DNA from: Chitinophagaceae bacterium UBA2793
GTDB lineage: Bacteria; Bacteroidota; Bacteroidia; Chitinophagales; Chitinophagaceae
Assembly (NCBI GenBank): GCA_002352045.1
Contig: DEHT01000044.1
Span: 52,575-64,689, forward strand
Length of the DNA: 12,115 nt
Reading direction: 5' to 3'
Shown: positions 1 to 7,214 of the stretch, in pieces
Numbering within the stretch: the stretch's first letter is position 1
How the letters are laid out: each line of letters opens with the position of its first letter
The notes under the pieces: model-generated
What the model was told of the DNA's origin: nothing
Databases searched by the model: none
What the model saw: the letters and a program-made list of their open reading frames with translations, nothing else
Translations under genes and position numbers: made by a program

Positions 1-628
1 CTGCAATTTCCGATTGCAGTAAACCGTTGGCCGCAGCTTTATAAATATTGGGATGCGTTATAAAAATATCAATAGAGTCTGCTTTATCGTCGAGACCGTT
101 TTTACATGGCCACCAATCCCTTGCTCCGTATGGCTCGCTCAGGCTCCAAATAATGGGAGTGCCGGCATGGCTTGTTTGAATAAATGAGCCAAAGCCGGTT
201 TCGGCAGGTATGCCTTTGTAATAAATACTAATAGAATCTTTTTTGCCCAATGGAAGGTTGGCAGCAAAGTTTACTGTAACAGTGTTTGTTGTAGTTGTAA
301 AAGAAAGAAGATTGTTTTGCTGTTTAATGCTATCCACCTGCAAGCTGTTCATCAAATCAAAACTAATATTGTTGGTAGGGCTTGTAATAGTAAAATACAT
401 AGTTACCGAACCGCTAATGTAGCGTACCGCCGGATCTATTTCCCATTGACAACGATAATAATGTACATCAAAGTTATTGGAAGAAAAAGAGCCGCCACGC
501 CCTACAACCAGGCGGCTATGCGCTGCTGCTTCCATTGCCGCAATATCTTTTGTAGTAAAGTCAATTTGAGCTTGGGCAATATTTTGCAATAGCAAAATTA
601 CCATCCATGTTGAAATAATGCACTTCAT
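1..628 (-). CDS. Secreted M1-family metallopeptidase (aminopeptidase N-like), N-terminal part, cut by window edge
   Basis: An open frame of 209 codons runs from an ATG at 626-628 leftward to the window edge without a stop, so the gene is partial and its catalytic part lies outside. Residues 1-20 form a signal peptide ending in an AQA cleavage site, followed by Q21. Residues 50-150 read as the beta-rich N-terminal domain of M1 peptidases. The best family mark is around residues 162-193, with SLSEPYGARDWWPC, then DDKAD and a final THP; it corresponds to the family pattern of an Ala-Arg, an aromatic pair, Pro-Cys, and an acidic/Lys-Ala segment before the strand ending in HP. The zinc motif HExxH-x18-E and any C-terminal type IX secretion sorting domain would lie beyond the edge and cannot be checked. 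M1 enzymes release N-terminal amino acids from peptides; this one is expected to be exported. It is divergent from the transglycosylase gene, with 120 bp between the start codons. Confidence 0.82.
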   Translation of the reverse strand, partial: MKCIISTWMVILLLQNIAQAQIDFTTKDIAAMEAAAHSRLVVGRGGSFSSNNFDVHYYRCQWEIDPAVRYISGSVTMYFTITSPTNNISFDLMNSLQVDSIKQQNNLLSFTTTTNTVTVNFAANLPLGKKDSISIYYKGIPAETGFGSFIQTSHAGTPIIWSLSEPYGARDWWPCKNGLDDKADSIDIFITHPNIYKAAANGLLQSEIA

Positions 629-748
629 AGTTTAACAAATTATTGGACGAATTGAGCCTGCAATATCATCATTTTTTGCCATACGAGGGCAATAAGAAAC
701 TGTTGTTGTCCGTTTCAAAAAATACCATCATCCAAAAACCAAAGCATT

Positions 749-1609
749 ATGATTAAACCTGCCATGTTTTGCTGCATTTTATTTTGCATCGGGTTTACTT
801 GTTCCTCCATTGCATTTTCTGACACTGCAAAAAACAAATTAAATACTTCTACAAACAAGGAAGATGCATTACCAAAAAAAAATACAATAGTATTTCCGGA
901 ACTACTAGAAGCAGACGCCCAAAATGCTTTGGCTTATATGGAAAAATTTTCTGCTAATCGGCGGGCCTACTTAATGCGTATGCACACAAAAGGCAAACGC
1001 TTTTTTCCAAAGGTAAACAGCATTTTAAATAAATACAATGTGCCTACAGAATTTGCAGTGTTACTGGCGCTGGAAAGTGCTTTTAATGCTAATGCGGTTT
1101 CCAAAGCGGGCGCCGTAGGGTATTGGCAAATTATGGATGATGTGGCAAAAGAATATGGGTTAAGAATTGTAGAAGATCAACATAAATTAAAAACAAAAAG
1201 TGCTACTAAAACTATAGCAAAATCTACCCCCAAAAAAGTTGTCCAAAAAAAGAAGCCTGCAATAGACGACCGAAAGAATTTTGTAAAATCAACTCATACT
1301 GCCGCAAAATATTTAAAAGCCAGAATGAAAAATTTGGATAATAATTGGTTGTTGATAGCAGCAAGTTACAATTGGGGAGTAGGCAATGTGTGGAATGCCA
1401 TAGCAAGCAGCAAGAAGAAAAATGCTACCTATTGGGATATTGAACATAAGCTACCTTCCGAAACCAAGGCCTATGTTATGAATTTTATTACCCTCAATGT
1501 AATATTTAAAAACTACGATCAATTTGTGAAGGGAACATTAGATTTTAAAGCAGCACAAACTGCCGGTTTATCAAAAGCGGAAAAAAATACTTCTGTGGCT
1601 GCATTATAA
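749..1609 (+). CDS. Periplasmic lytic murein transglycosylase (MltD-like SLT domain, no LysM)
   Basis: This 286-residue protein has an N-terminal hydrophobic export signal (about residues 5-23) and one SLT/GH23 domain. The catalytic glutamate is E109 in ALES, followed by the conserved AVSKAGAVGYWQIM (residues 116-129). The second half of the fold is seen in STHTAAKYL (181-189), AASYNWGVGNV (204-214) and the LPSET motif (235-239). Such enzymes cleave the MurNAc-GlcNAc bond of peptidoglycan to give 1,6-anhydro-MurNAc ends. Compared with MltD-type proteins it lacks C-terminal LysM repeats, and it carries a Lys/Thr/Ser-rich insertion at about residues 144-171. Several cysteines lie in the signal region (C8, C9, C13, C18), but none sits in a good lipobox, so whether it is lipidated is unclear. 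The ATG at 749 is the only start that keeps the signal peptide. No convincing TAnnTTTG box lies directly upstream. Confidence 0.88.
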   Translation: MIKPAMFCCILFCIGFTCSSIAFSDTAKNKLNTSTNKEDALPKKNTIVFPELLEADAQNALAYMEKFSANRRAYLMRMHTKGKRFFPKVNSILNKYNVPTEFAVLLALESAFNANAVSKAGAVGYWQIMDDVAKEYGLRIVEDQHKLKTKSATKTIAKSTPKKVVQKKKPAIDDRKNFVKSTHTAAKYLKARMKNLDNNWLLIAASYNWGVGNVWNAIASSKKKNATYWDIEHKLPSETKAYVMNFITLNVIFKNYDQFVKGTLDFKAAQTAGLSKAEKNTSVAAL

Positions 1610-1630
1610 CCTGCACTTAAATTTTACCAG

Positions 1631-1638
1631 TAAATTTG
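1631..1638 (+). promoter_or_regulatory. Bacteroidota -7 promoter element TAAATTTG
   Basis: This exact match to TAnnTTTG, the -7 element of Bacteroidota housekeeping promoters, ends 4 bp before the ATG of the radical SAM gene. No clear -33 TTTG is seen at the expected distance. If active, transcription would begin at or within a few bases of the start codon, giving a nearly leaderless message. Its TAA is in frame with that gene, so translation cannot start further upstream. Confidence 0.5.
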
Positions 1639-1642
1639 CCCC

Positions 1643-2671
1643 ATGCCGGCATTCAACTGGAACGATAGCACTAACCTTGCAAGCAAACTAACTCCCGCCA
1701 GGCTTTGGAATGGGGTAAAGGTGTTGAGTAGTTATTACATTAGCCAACTCCGTAAAAAGCCGGTGCAATGGGGCTTACCGGTTTCAATTTCTTTTGAGCC
1801 TACTACCAGTTGCAATCTTCGTTGCCCTGAATGCCCGAGTGGATTAAGAGCATTTACCCGACCAACAGGCATGTTGCAAAAAGATTTTTTCAGGCAAACT
1901 ATTGATGAAATTCATAAAGAGCTATTGTACCTCATTTTTTATTTCCAGGGCGAACCTTATCTCAATCCCTCCTTTTTAGAAATGGTAAAATATGCTGCTG
2001 ATAAAAAAATATATACCGCCACTTCTACCAATGCACATTACCTTACGGAGGCCAATGCACGAAAAACAGTTGAAAGCGGATTGGACCGGCTCATCATCTC
2101 TATTGATGGTACCACACAGGAAACCTATAAACAATACCGGGTGGGTGGCAATATTGATAAAGTAATAGAAGGTGCAAAAAATATTGTAAAGTGGAAAAAA
2201 GAACTCAATAGCAAAACACCTTTTGTATTCTTTCAGTTTTTGGTGGTTAAGCACAACGAGCACCAGGTAGAAGAAATAAAACAATTAGCCAAAGAAATTG
2301 GGGTTGATGAGGTACGCTTTAAAACTGCCCAGGTGTACGATTACGAAAACGACCCCAATCATTTAATTCCCACTATTGATAAATTTAGCCGTTACAAAAA
2401 AAATGCAGATGGTACCTATACGGCAAAAAACAAACTCGCCAATAGATGCTGGAAACTTTGGCATAGCAATGTAATTACCTGGGATGGCCTGGTGGTTCCC
2501 TGTTGTTTTGATAAAGACGCCATGCACAGGCTGGGCAATCTAAAAAACCAAAGTTTTAAAACTATTTGGCAAAACGATAATTACAAACAGTTTAGGGCAG
2601 AGCTTATGCAGGGCAGAAAAAATATTGACATTTGTGCCAATTGCAGCGAAGGTGTTTCGGTTTGGCAATAA
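1643..2671 (+). CDS. Radical SAM / SPASM domain protein of unknown substrate
   Basis: This 342-residue protein has two Fe-S domains. The radical SAM core begins at residue 49 and binds its 4Fe-4S cluster through C57, C61 and C64 (C-x3-C-x2-C in SCNLRCPEC). The SAM-binding GGEP-type motif appears as QGEP (102-105), and the later core strand is IISIDG (151-156). The C-terminal SPASM domain has C269, C287-C288 and the pair C331/C334, enough to hold at least one auxiliary cluster. SPASM proteins commonly mature peptides or modify enzymes and sugars by radical chemistry; the substrate here cannot be told, and no small precursor-peptide gene is visible beside it. An in-frame stop at 1631 fixes the start at 1643. 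It lies 33 bp after the transglycosylase and 28 bp before the permease gene, so co-transcription is possible. Confidence 0.88.
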   Translation: MPAFNWNDSTNLASKLTPARLWNGVKVLSSYYISQLRKKPVQWGLPVSISFEPTTSCNLRCPECPSGLRAFTRPTGMLQKDFFRQTIDEIHKELLYLIFYFQGEPYLNPSFLEMVKYAADKKIYTATSTNAHYLTEANARKTVESGLDRLIISIDGTTQETYKQYRVGGNIDKVIEGAKNIVKWKKELNSKTPFVFFQFLVVKHNEHQVEEIKQLAKEIGVDEVRFKTAQVYDYENDPNHLIPTIDKFSRYKKNADGTYTAKNKLANRCWKLWHSNVITWDGLVVPCCFDKDAMHRLGNLKNQSFKTIWQNDNYKQFRAELMQGRKNIDICANCSEGVSVWQ

Positions 2672-2699
2672 TTGTATCTTGAGGAAAATTCAACATTAA

Positions 2700-3749
2700 A
2701 TGAATCAGAACAGTTTTAACGATCGCCTGGTACAAATTATTTTATTAGGTTTAATTATAGTACTAGGACTATTGTTGGTTTTTAATCTTACCGCTTTTTT
2801 ACCGGGTATATTGGGTGGCGCTACGGTTTATATTCTTTGCCGTTCCCTTTATTTTAAACTCATTTATAAACTCAAATGGAAAAAAGGGTTAACAGCTATT
2901 TTGTTTATAGTGATAAGTATTATTATAGTTTCCATTCCCATTTTTATAAGTATTCAATTAATTTCTCCCAAAATAAATGAGCTGGTAAACAACCAGGATA
3001 AAATTATTAATAGTGTACGATTGTTTACAGACAGGCTGGAAGCTTATACCGGTTTTAAAATTTTTACTGACGAAACAGTTAAAAACATATCCGGTAAAAT
3101 AACTTCTTTTATACCAACCATTTTAAACAGCACTGCCAGCATATTTACCAACTTAGTAATTATGTTTTTTTTATTATACTACATGTTAGTAAATGGCAAA
3201 GAAATAGAACAGTATCTTCAAAAGGTATTGCCATTTAGACGAAAAAATATAAATGCCCTGGCTACCGAAACCAAAACCATGATTAGGGCAAGCAGCATTG
3301 GTATTCCGATAATTTGCATTGTTCAGGGGCTTACCGCCACTGTGGGATATTGGATTTTTGGTGTACATGATTGGGGGCTATGGGGTTTTGTAACCGGCGT
3401 ATTTGCATTTTTCCCTTTGGTGGGAACTATGATAGTGTGGGTGCCGATTGTAGTGTATATGTTGGCATCCGGCCACCAATCCAATGCAATATTTTTGCTC
3501 CTATACAGCGTAGCAATAACCGGTAATGTAGATTATCTTGCCCGGCTTACCCTTATGAAAAAAATGGGTGATATACATCCGCTTATCACCGTATTTGGTG
3601 TAATTATGGGTATGAATTTATTTGGCTTTGTTGGATTAATTTTTGGGCCATTATTAATAAGTTACTTTATCATACTGGTAAAAATATACAACAATGAATA
3701 TAGTATGGATGAATTTGCACAAGAGCGACAGCATGATACTACCAATTAA
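2700..3749 (+). CDS. AI-2E family transporter (PerM/UPF0118 type permease)
   Basis: This 349-residue integral membrane protein has about seven to eight hydrophobic stretches, at roughly residues 11-30, 33-50, 64-88, 144-164, 199-219, 226-256, 262-278 and 293-327. Between the third and fourth is a long soluble segment (about 89-140), as usual for the family. The C-terminal signature is clear: NVDYLARLTLMKKMGDIHPL (276-295), followed by GVIMGMNLFGFVGLIFGP (300-317). The family is named after E. coli TqsA, implicated in autoinducer-2 export, but members also serve as Na+/H+ antiporters or putative general permeases. The name should therefore not be read as evidence of quorum sensing. It follows the radical SAM gene by 28 bp and probably shares its transcript. 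It ends 71 bp before the MarR gene, with no clear terminator hairpin between them. Confidence 0.87.
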   Translation: MNQNSFNDRLVQIILLGLIIVLGLLLVFNLTAFLPGILGGATVYILCRSLYFKLIYKLKWKKGLTAILFIVISIIIVSIPIFISIQLISPKINELVNNQDKIINSVRLFTDRLEAYTGFKIFTDETVKNISGKITSFIPTILNSTASIFTNLVIMFFLLYYMLVNGKEIEQYLQKVLPFRRKNINALATETKTMIRASSIGIPIICIVQGLTATVGYWIFGVHDWGLWGFVTGVFAFFPLVGTMIVWVPIVVYMLASGHQSNAIFLLLYSVAITGNVDYLARLTLMKKMGDIHPLITVFGVIMGMNLFGFVGLIFGPLLISYFIILVKIYNNEYSMDEFAQERQHDTTN

Positions 3750-3820
3750 TCTTTTAACTTTTTTACTGAATAGAAGGAAGTTGCTCTGATGTATTTTTTT
3801 TAACTTGCAGCCTAAGCATC

Positions 3821-4267
3821 ATGGGAATAGAACAAGACATTCATCAACAAAATTTCAGAAACGAATTTCAGAAAGCTGCTATTAACCTCATTTATACTTT
3901 TAACTGGATGAATGAGAAGAATAGAGTGATTTTTGAAGCCGAGAATATTACTCCACAGCAGTTCAACATACTCCGTATTTTACGTGGCGCCAAAGTACCT
4001 ATTAGCACTTTACAAATACGCCAACGCATGCTCGACAAAATGAGCGACACCAGCCGAATTGTTGACCGCCTGGTGGCAAAAGAACTGGTAAAGAAAAATA
4101 CTTGTATAAAAGATAAAAGACTGGTAGATGTGTGTATAACAGAAAAAGGTAGAAAACTGCTTGAGCGTATTGACCTTCGACAAGATGAAATGGATGCTGT
4201 TTTAAATAATCTTACCGAGGCAGAAGCTAAAACCCTTAATAAACTGCTCGATAAAATTCGAGTATAA
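3821..4267 (+). CDS. MarR family transcriptional regulator
   Basis: This 148-residue protein has the MarR winged-helix layout. Helical dimerisation segments lie at about residues 10-38 and 118-146. Between them is the DNA-binding domain: ITPQQFNILRILRG (43-56), a recognition region around ISTLQIRQRMLDKMSDTSRIVDRL split over residues 61-84, and the wing with KDKRLVDVCITEKG (97-110). The basic-acidic-basic tip of the wing (K97-D98-K99-R100) is a family mark. MarR proteins are usually dimeric repressors released by small phenolic or other ligands, or by oxidation; C95 and C105 in the wing are the only cysteines, and no redox role can be claimed. The gene lies 15 bp before the GHL10 hydrolase and is probably co-transcribed with it. 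A one-base-short relative of the -7 box (TAACTTG) lies at about 3802. Confidence 0.9.
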   Translation: MGIEQDIHQQNFRNEFQKAAINLIYTFNWMNEKNRVIFEAENITPQQFNILRILRGAKVPISTLQIRQRMLDKMSDTSRIVDRLVAKELVKKNTCIKDKRLVDVCITEKGRKLLERIDLRQDEMDAVLNNLTEAEAKTLNKLLDKIRV

Positions 4268-4282
4268 AAACCCAATGTATTC

Positions 4283-5470
4283 ATGAAAAAAATTTTTGCC
4301 GGTATTGTATTGGCTTCTATTTCTTTATTTGCAACATCGCAATCCACTCGGCCCGAATTAAGAGGGGTATGGATTGCCACCGTAAGTAATATTGACTTTC
4401 CTGTAAAACCAACCATTAACAGCGATATACAAAAAGCCGAATTTATTCGAATTGCCGATATGCACAAACGCAATGGCATGAATGCATTGATTGTTCAAAT
4501 TCGCCCAGCTACAGATGCTTTTTATCCTTCTCCGTACGAACCCTGGAGCCAATGGCTCACCGGAAAACAGGGTCAACCACCGGTTCCTTATTACGATCCG
4601 CTTCAATTTATGATTGAAGAAACCCATAAAAGAGGAATGGAATTTCATGCATGGATGAACCCTTACAGAGCTGTATTTAATATCAACAACTCTTTTATTG
4701 CGCCATCACATGTAACCAATATACACCCTGAATGGTTTGTAACCTATGGCGATAAAAAATATTTTGACCCCGGCAATAAAGATGCTCAAAAGTATGTAAC
4801 CGCCGTAGTAAGAGATGTAGTAAGCCGATATAAAATAGACGCTATTCATTTTGATGATTATTTCTATCCGTACCGTATTGAAGGAAAAGAGTTTCCAGAT
4901 TGGAACAGCTTTAATAAATACGGAAAAGGTATGAGCAAAGATGATTGGAGAAGAAGTAATACCGATTCAATAATAGTAATGTTAAGCAGAGCCATTAAAG
5001 AAGAAAATAAAAACTGCCAGTTTGGAATTAGTCCCTTTGGTGTATGGAGAAATGCCGATAAAGATTCTAAAGGAAGCCTTACAAAAGCAGGACAAACCAA
5101 TTATGATGATTTGTATGCAGATATTTTATTGTGGCTCCGAAAGGGATGGATTGATTATGTAGCACCCCAACTTTATTGGGAAATTGGCCATAAACTAGCC
5201 GATTTTGAAACACTTATCAACTGGTGGAACGATAATACTTTTGGCAAAAACTGTTATATAGGCCTGGGAATTTACAGGGCAAACAGCAATGCTGCATGGA
5301 AAGATAAAACCCAGCTACCCCGCCAAATTGAAATGTTGCGCAGCAAGCCCAATATAAACGGTATGATGTTTTTCAGCAGCAAAACTTTTAACAACAATCC
5401 ACATGGCTGGAATGATAGCTTACGTTTAAATTATTTTAAAGAACCTGCCCCTGCCCCTGTTATGCAATAA
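4283..5470 (+). CDS. Secreted GHL10/DUF187-type glycoside hydrolase-like protein
   Basis: This 395-residue protein starts with a signal peptide (MKKIFAGIVLASISLFATSQ, residues 1-20) and is otherwise a single TIM-barrel-like GHL10 (DUF187) domain. Visible family motifs are RGVWIATVSNIDFP (27-40), LIVQIRPATDAFYPS (69-83), FHAWMNPYR (121-129), AIHFDDYFYPY (187-197), FGISPFGVWRN (247-257) and DYVAPQLYWE (291-300). The acidic pair D191-D192 and E300 are plausible catalytic residues by analogy with related clans, which is an inference. Relatives include E. coli YddW/YngK-like proteins; activity on peptidoglycan-type or other glycans has been suggested for the family, but the substrate is not settled. 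The protein ends in PAPAPVMQ soon after the barrel, whereas many Bacteroidota homologues, as I recall, carry a further C-terminal extension. It is probably co-transcribed with the MarR gene 15 bp upstream. Confidence 0.88.
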   Translation: MKKIFAGIVLASISLFATSQSTRPELRGVWIATVSNIDFPVKPTINSDIQKAEFIRIADMHKRNGMNALIVQIRPATDAFYPSPYEPWSQWLTGKQGQPPVPYYDPLQFMIEETHKRGMEFHAWMNPYRAVFNINNSFIAPSHVTNIHPEWFVTYGDKKYFDPGNKDAQKYVTAVVRDVVSRYKIDAIHFDDYFYPYRIEGKEFPDWNSFNKYGKGMSKDDWRRSNTDSIIVMLSRAIKEENKNCQFGISPFGVWRNADKDSKGSLTKAGQTNYDDLYADILLWLRKGWIDYVAPQLYWEIGHKLADFETLINWWNDNTFGKNCYIGLGIYRANSNAAWKDKTQLPRQIEMLRSKPNINGMMFFSSKTFNNNPHGWNDSLRLNYFKEPAPAPVMQ

Positions 5471-5724
5471 AAAAAATTGTAAAATAATTTTCCAACAAGT
5501 ACCAAACTGTTAATAACAGGCTATTATTTTGGCTCAATATTTAAAAATTAAAAATAGGGTAAGCCTTGCCCCTACTGTATTGTAGGGTACTTCATTGTAA
5601 AACTGCATATTCTTCCACAATAATCATGCAAAAAAGCAAAATTTTTGAAGCTTTGCTTACAATTTTGCCCATTGCTTTGTAATTTTACAATGCAATAATC
5701 AATGAATTAGCCTAAACACCCCTT
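5471..5724. other. Intergenic region upstream of rpoN with several inverted repeats
   Basis: These 254 bp hold no gene. Visible structure, left to right: the palindrome CTGTTA-A-TAACAG (5507-5519); TAGGGTA repeated at 5555-5561 and 5583-5589 around CCCTA (5570-5574), with the hairpin CCCTAC-N6-GTAGGG at 5570-5587; a 10-bp inverted repeat CATTGTAAAA (5593-5602) / TTTTACAATG (5683-5692); and inside it AAGCAAA-N11-TTTGCTT (5634-5658). No exact TAnnTTTG occurs; the nearest is TTGCTTTG around 5673-5680. The rpoN promoter is expected here, but its position cannot be fixed. Confidence 0.55.
5570..5587. repeat. Hairpin CCCTAC-N6-GTAGGG with a competing upstream arm
   Basis: The arms at 5570-5575 and 5582-5587 pair perfectly around a six-base loop. 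A second copy of TAGGG at 5555-5559 can pair with the same CCCTA. Two mutually exclusive stems are thus possible. There is no following T-run, so it is not a standard terminator. Confidence 0.4.
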
Positions 5725-7209
5725 ATGTCTTTATCGCAAAGCCTACAACAAAAGTTACTTCAAAAGCTATCGCCCCAGCAAATTCAGTTAATGAAACTGC
5801 TGCAGGTTCCTACTGCTATTTTAGAAGAAAGAATTAAAGAAGAAATGGAAGAAAACCCTGCATTGGAACAGGGCGAAGAGGGGCATGATGATGAATTTGA
5901 ATCTCCGGATTATGAAGCAGAAGCAATGGATGAAGACCACGAAATGGATGGAAGCGAAGAAGATTACGAAAATATTGATATTAGCGATTATGTTCACGAA
6001 GGCGACGATGAGGTTGGAGACTATAAACTAAGAGACGATAACTATCCAGAACAGGATGATAAGAAAACCATCCCTCACAAAGTAGAAACCAGTTTTATAG
6101 AATTAATGATGCTGCAATTGGGTATGTTAACCCTGGATGATAAAAAAAGAAAAATAGCCGAACAACTCATTGGAAGTTTAGACGACGATGGTTACCTGCG
6201 CAGAGAAATTGACTCTATTATAGACGATTTAGCTTTTAGGCAAAACATTGATACCAATGAAGAGGAGGTGGGCGAACTACTTTTGCAAATACAACAATTT
6301 GATCCCCCCGGAGTAGGTGCACGCAATTTACAGGAATGCCTTATACTTCAATTGGAAAGAAAATTAGACCAGGGAAAACAAGTAGCACTTGCGCTAAAGG
6401 TTTTGGAGAAATACTTTGATGAGTTTACCAAAAAACATTACGAAAAAATACAGCGTGGCCTGGGCATCTCCGATGAAGAATTAAAAGAAGTTATTCATCA
6501 AATAATTAAACTAAATCCTAAGCCCGGCGGTAATACAGGCGAAGAAAACAAAAACAATAACTATGTAATCCCCGATTTTTTTATTGTTAACAATAATGGC
6601 CGTTTGGAATTATCGCTAAATAGTAAAAATGCTCCCGACCTGCGTATTAGCGAAGGCTATAGAGAAATGCTGAAAGATTATGACAAGGGAAGCAAAAAAG
6701 ATAAACGGCAAAAAGAAGCGGTGTTGTTTATTAAACAAAAAATTGATTCGGCAAAATGGTTTATTGATGCTATTAAACAACGACAAAATACTTTGATGAG
6801 TACCATGGAAGCCATCATGAACTATCAAAGGCAATTCTTTTTATCGGGCGACGAAACAGATTTACGACCAATGATTTTAAAAGACATTGCAGAGCTTACC
6901 CATCTTGATATTTCAACCGTAAGCCGTGTGGCCAACAGTAAATTTGTTCAAACCGAATTTGGTACCTATCGCTTAAAATTCTTTTTTAGCGAAAGTTTAC
7001 AAACCGAAAGTGGCGAAGAGGTAAGTACCCGTGAGGTTAAGAAAATTTTATCTGATTTTATTGAAGAAGAATACAAGAAGCGGCCTTATAGTGATGAAAG
7101 ATTGACTGAGCTATTGCAGGAAAAAGGTTATAATATTGCACGAAGAACAGTAGCAAAATACAGGGAACAACTAAATATCCCGGTAGCAAGGCTGAGAAAA
7201 AATTTGTAA
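5725..7209 (+). CDS. rpoN: RNA polymerase sigma-54 factor
   Basis: This 494-residue protein is full length for the family. Region I is the glutamine/leucine-rich start (SLSQSLQQKLLQKLSPQQIQ, from residue 2), which contacts activators, followed by the MEENPALE motif (41-48). Region II is a very acidic linker (about 49-112), typical of Bacteroidota. The core-RNA-polymerase binding domain spans about 118-310 and includes FDPPGVGARNLQECL (192-206). The DNA-binding part has the helix-turn-helix DIAELTHLDISTVSRVANSK (387-406) and the RpoN box ARRTVAKYRE (472-481), which reads the -24 element. Sigma-54 holds polymerase in a closed complex until an AAA+ enhancer-binding protein melts the promoter; no such activator gene is in the window. 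The PAP2-like gene starts 5 bp after its stop, so the two are very likely co-transcribed. The 254-bp upstream gap contains inverted repeats. Confidence 0.97.
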   Translation: MSLSQSLQQKLLQKLSPQQIQLMKLLQVPTAILEERIKEEMEENPALEQGEEGHDDEFESPDYEAEAMDEDHEMDGSEEDYENIDISDYVHEGDDEVGDYKLRDDNYPEQDDKKTIPHKVETSFIELMMLQLGMLTLDDKKRKIAEQLIGSLDDDGYLRREIDSIIDDLAFRQNIDTNEEEVGELLLQIQQFDPPGVGARNLQECLILQLERKLDQGKQVALALKVLEKYFDEFTKKHYEKIQRGLGISDEELKEVIHQIIKLNPKPGGNTGEENKNNNYVIPDFFIVNNNGRLELSLNSKNAPDLRISEGYREMLKDYDKGSKKDKRQKEAVLFIKQKIDSAKWFIDAIKQRQNTLMSTMEAIMNYQRQFFLSGDETDLRPMILKDIAELTHLDISTVSRVANSKFVQTEFGTYRLKFFFSESLQTESGEEVSTREVKKILSDFIEEEYKKRPYSDERLTELLQEKGYNIARRTVAKYREQLNIPVARLRKNL

Positions 7210-7214
7210 CAAAA

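Noticed and set aside
317..592. A 91-codon plus-strand open frame
   Set aside because: It is antisense to the M1 peptidase start, whose signal peptide and domain motifs are convincing.
1976..2284. A 102-codon minus-strand open frame
   Set aside because: It is antisense to the radical SAM core and shows no family features.
3892..4479. A 195-codon minus-strand open frame
   Set aside because: It lies antisense across the MarR gene and the start of the GHL10 gene, both with clear family motifs. Its translation is Ser/Ile/Arg-rich without domain character.
5471..5492. A/T-rich inverted repeat AAAATT-N7-AATTTT after the GHL10 gene as a terminator
   Set aside because: The stem has no G-C pairs and would be unstable.
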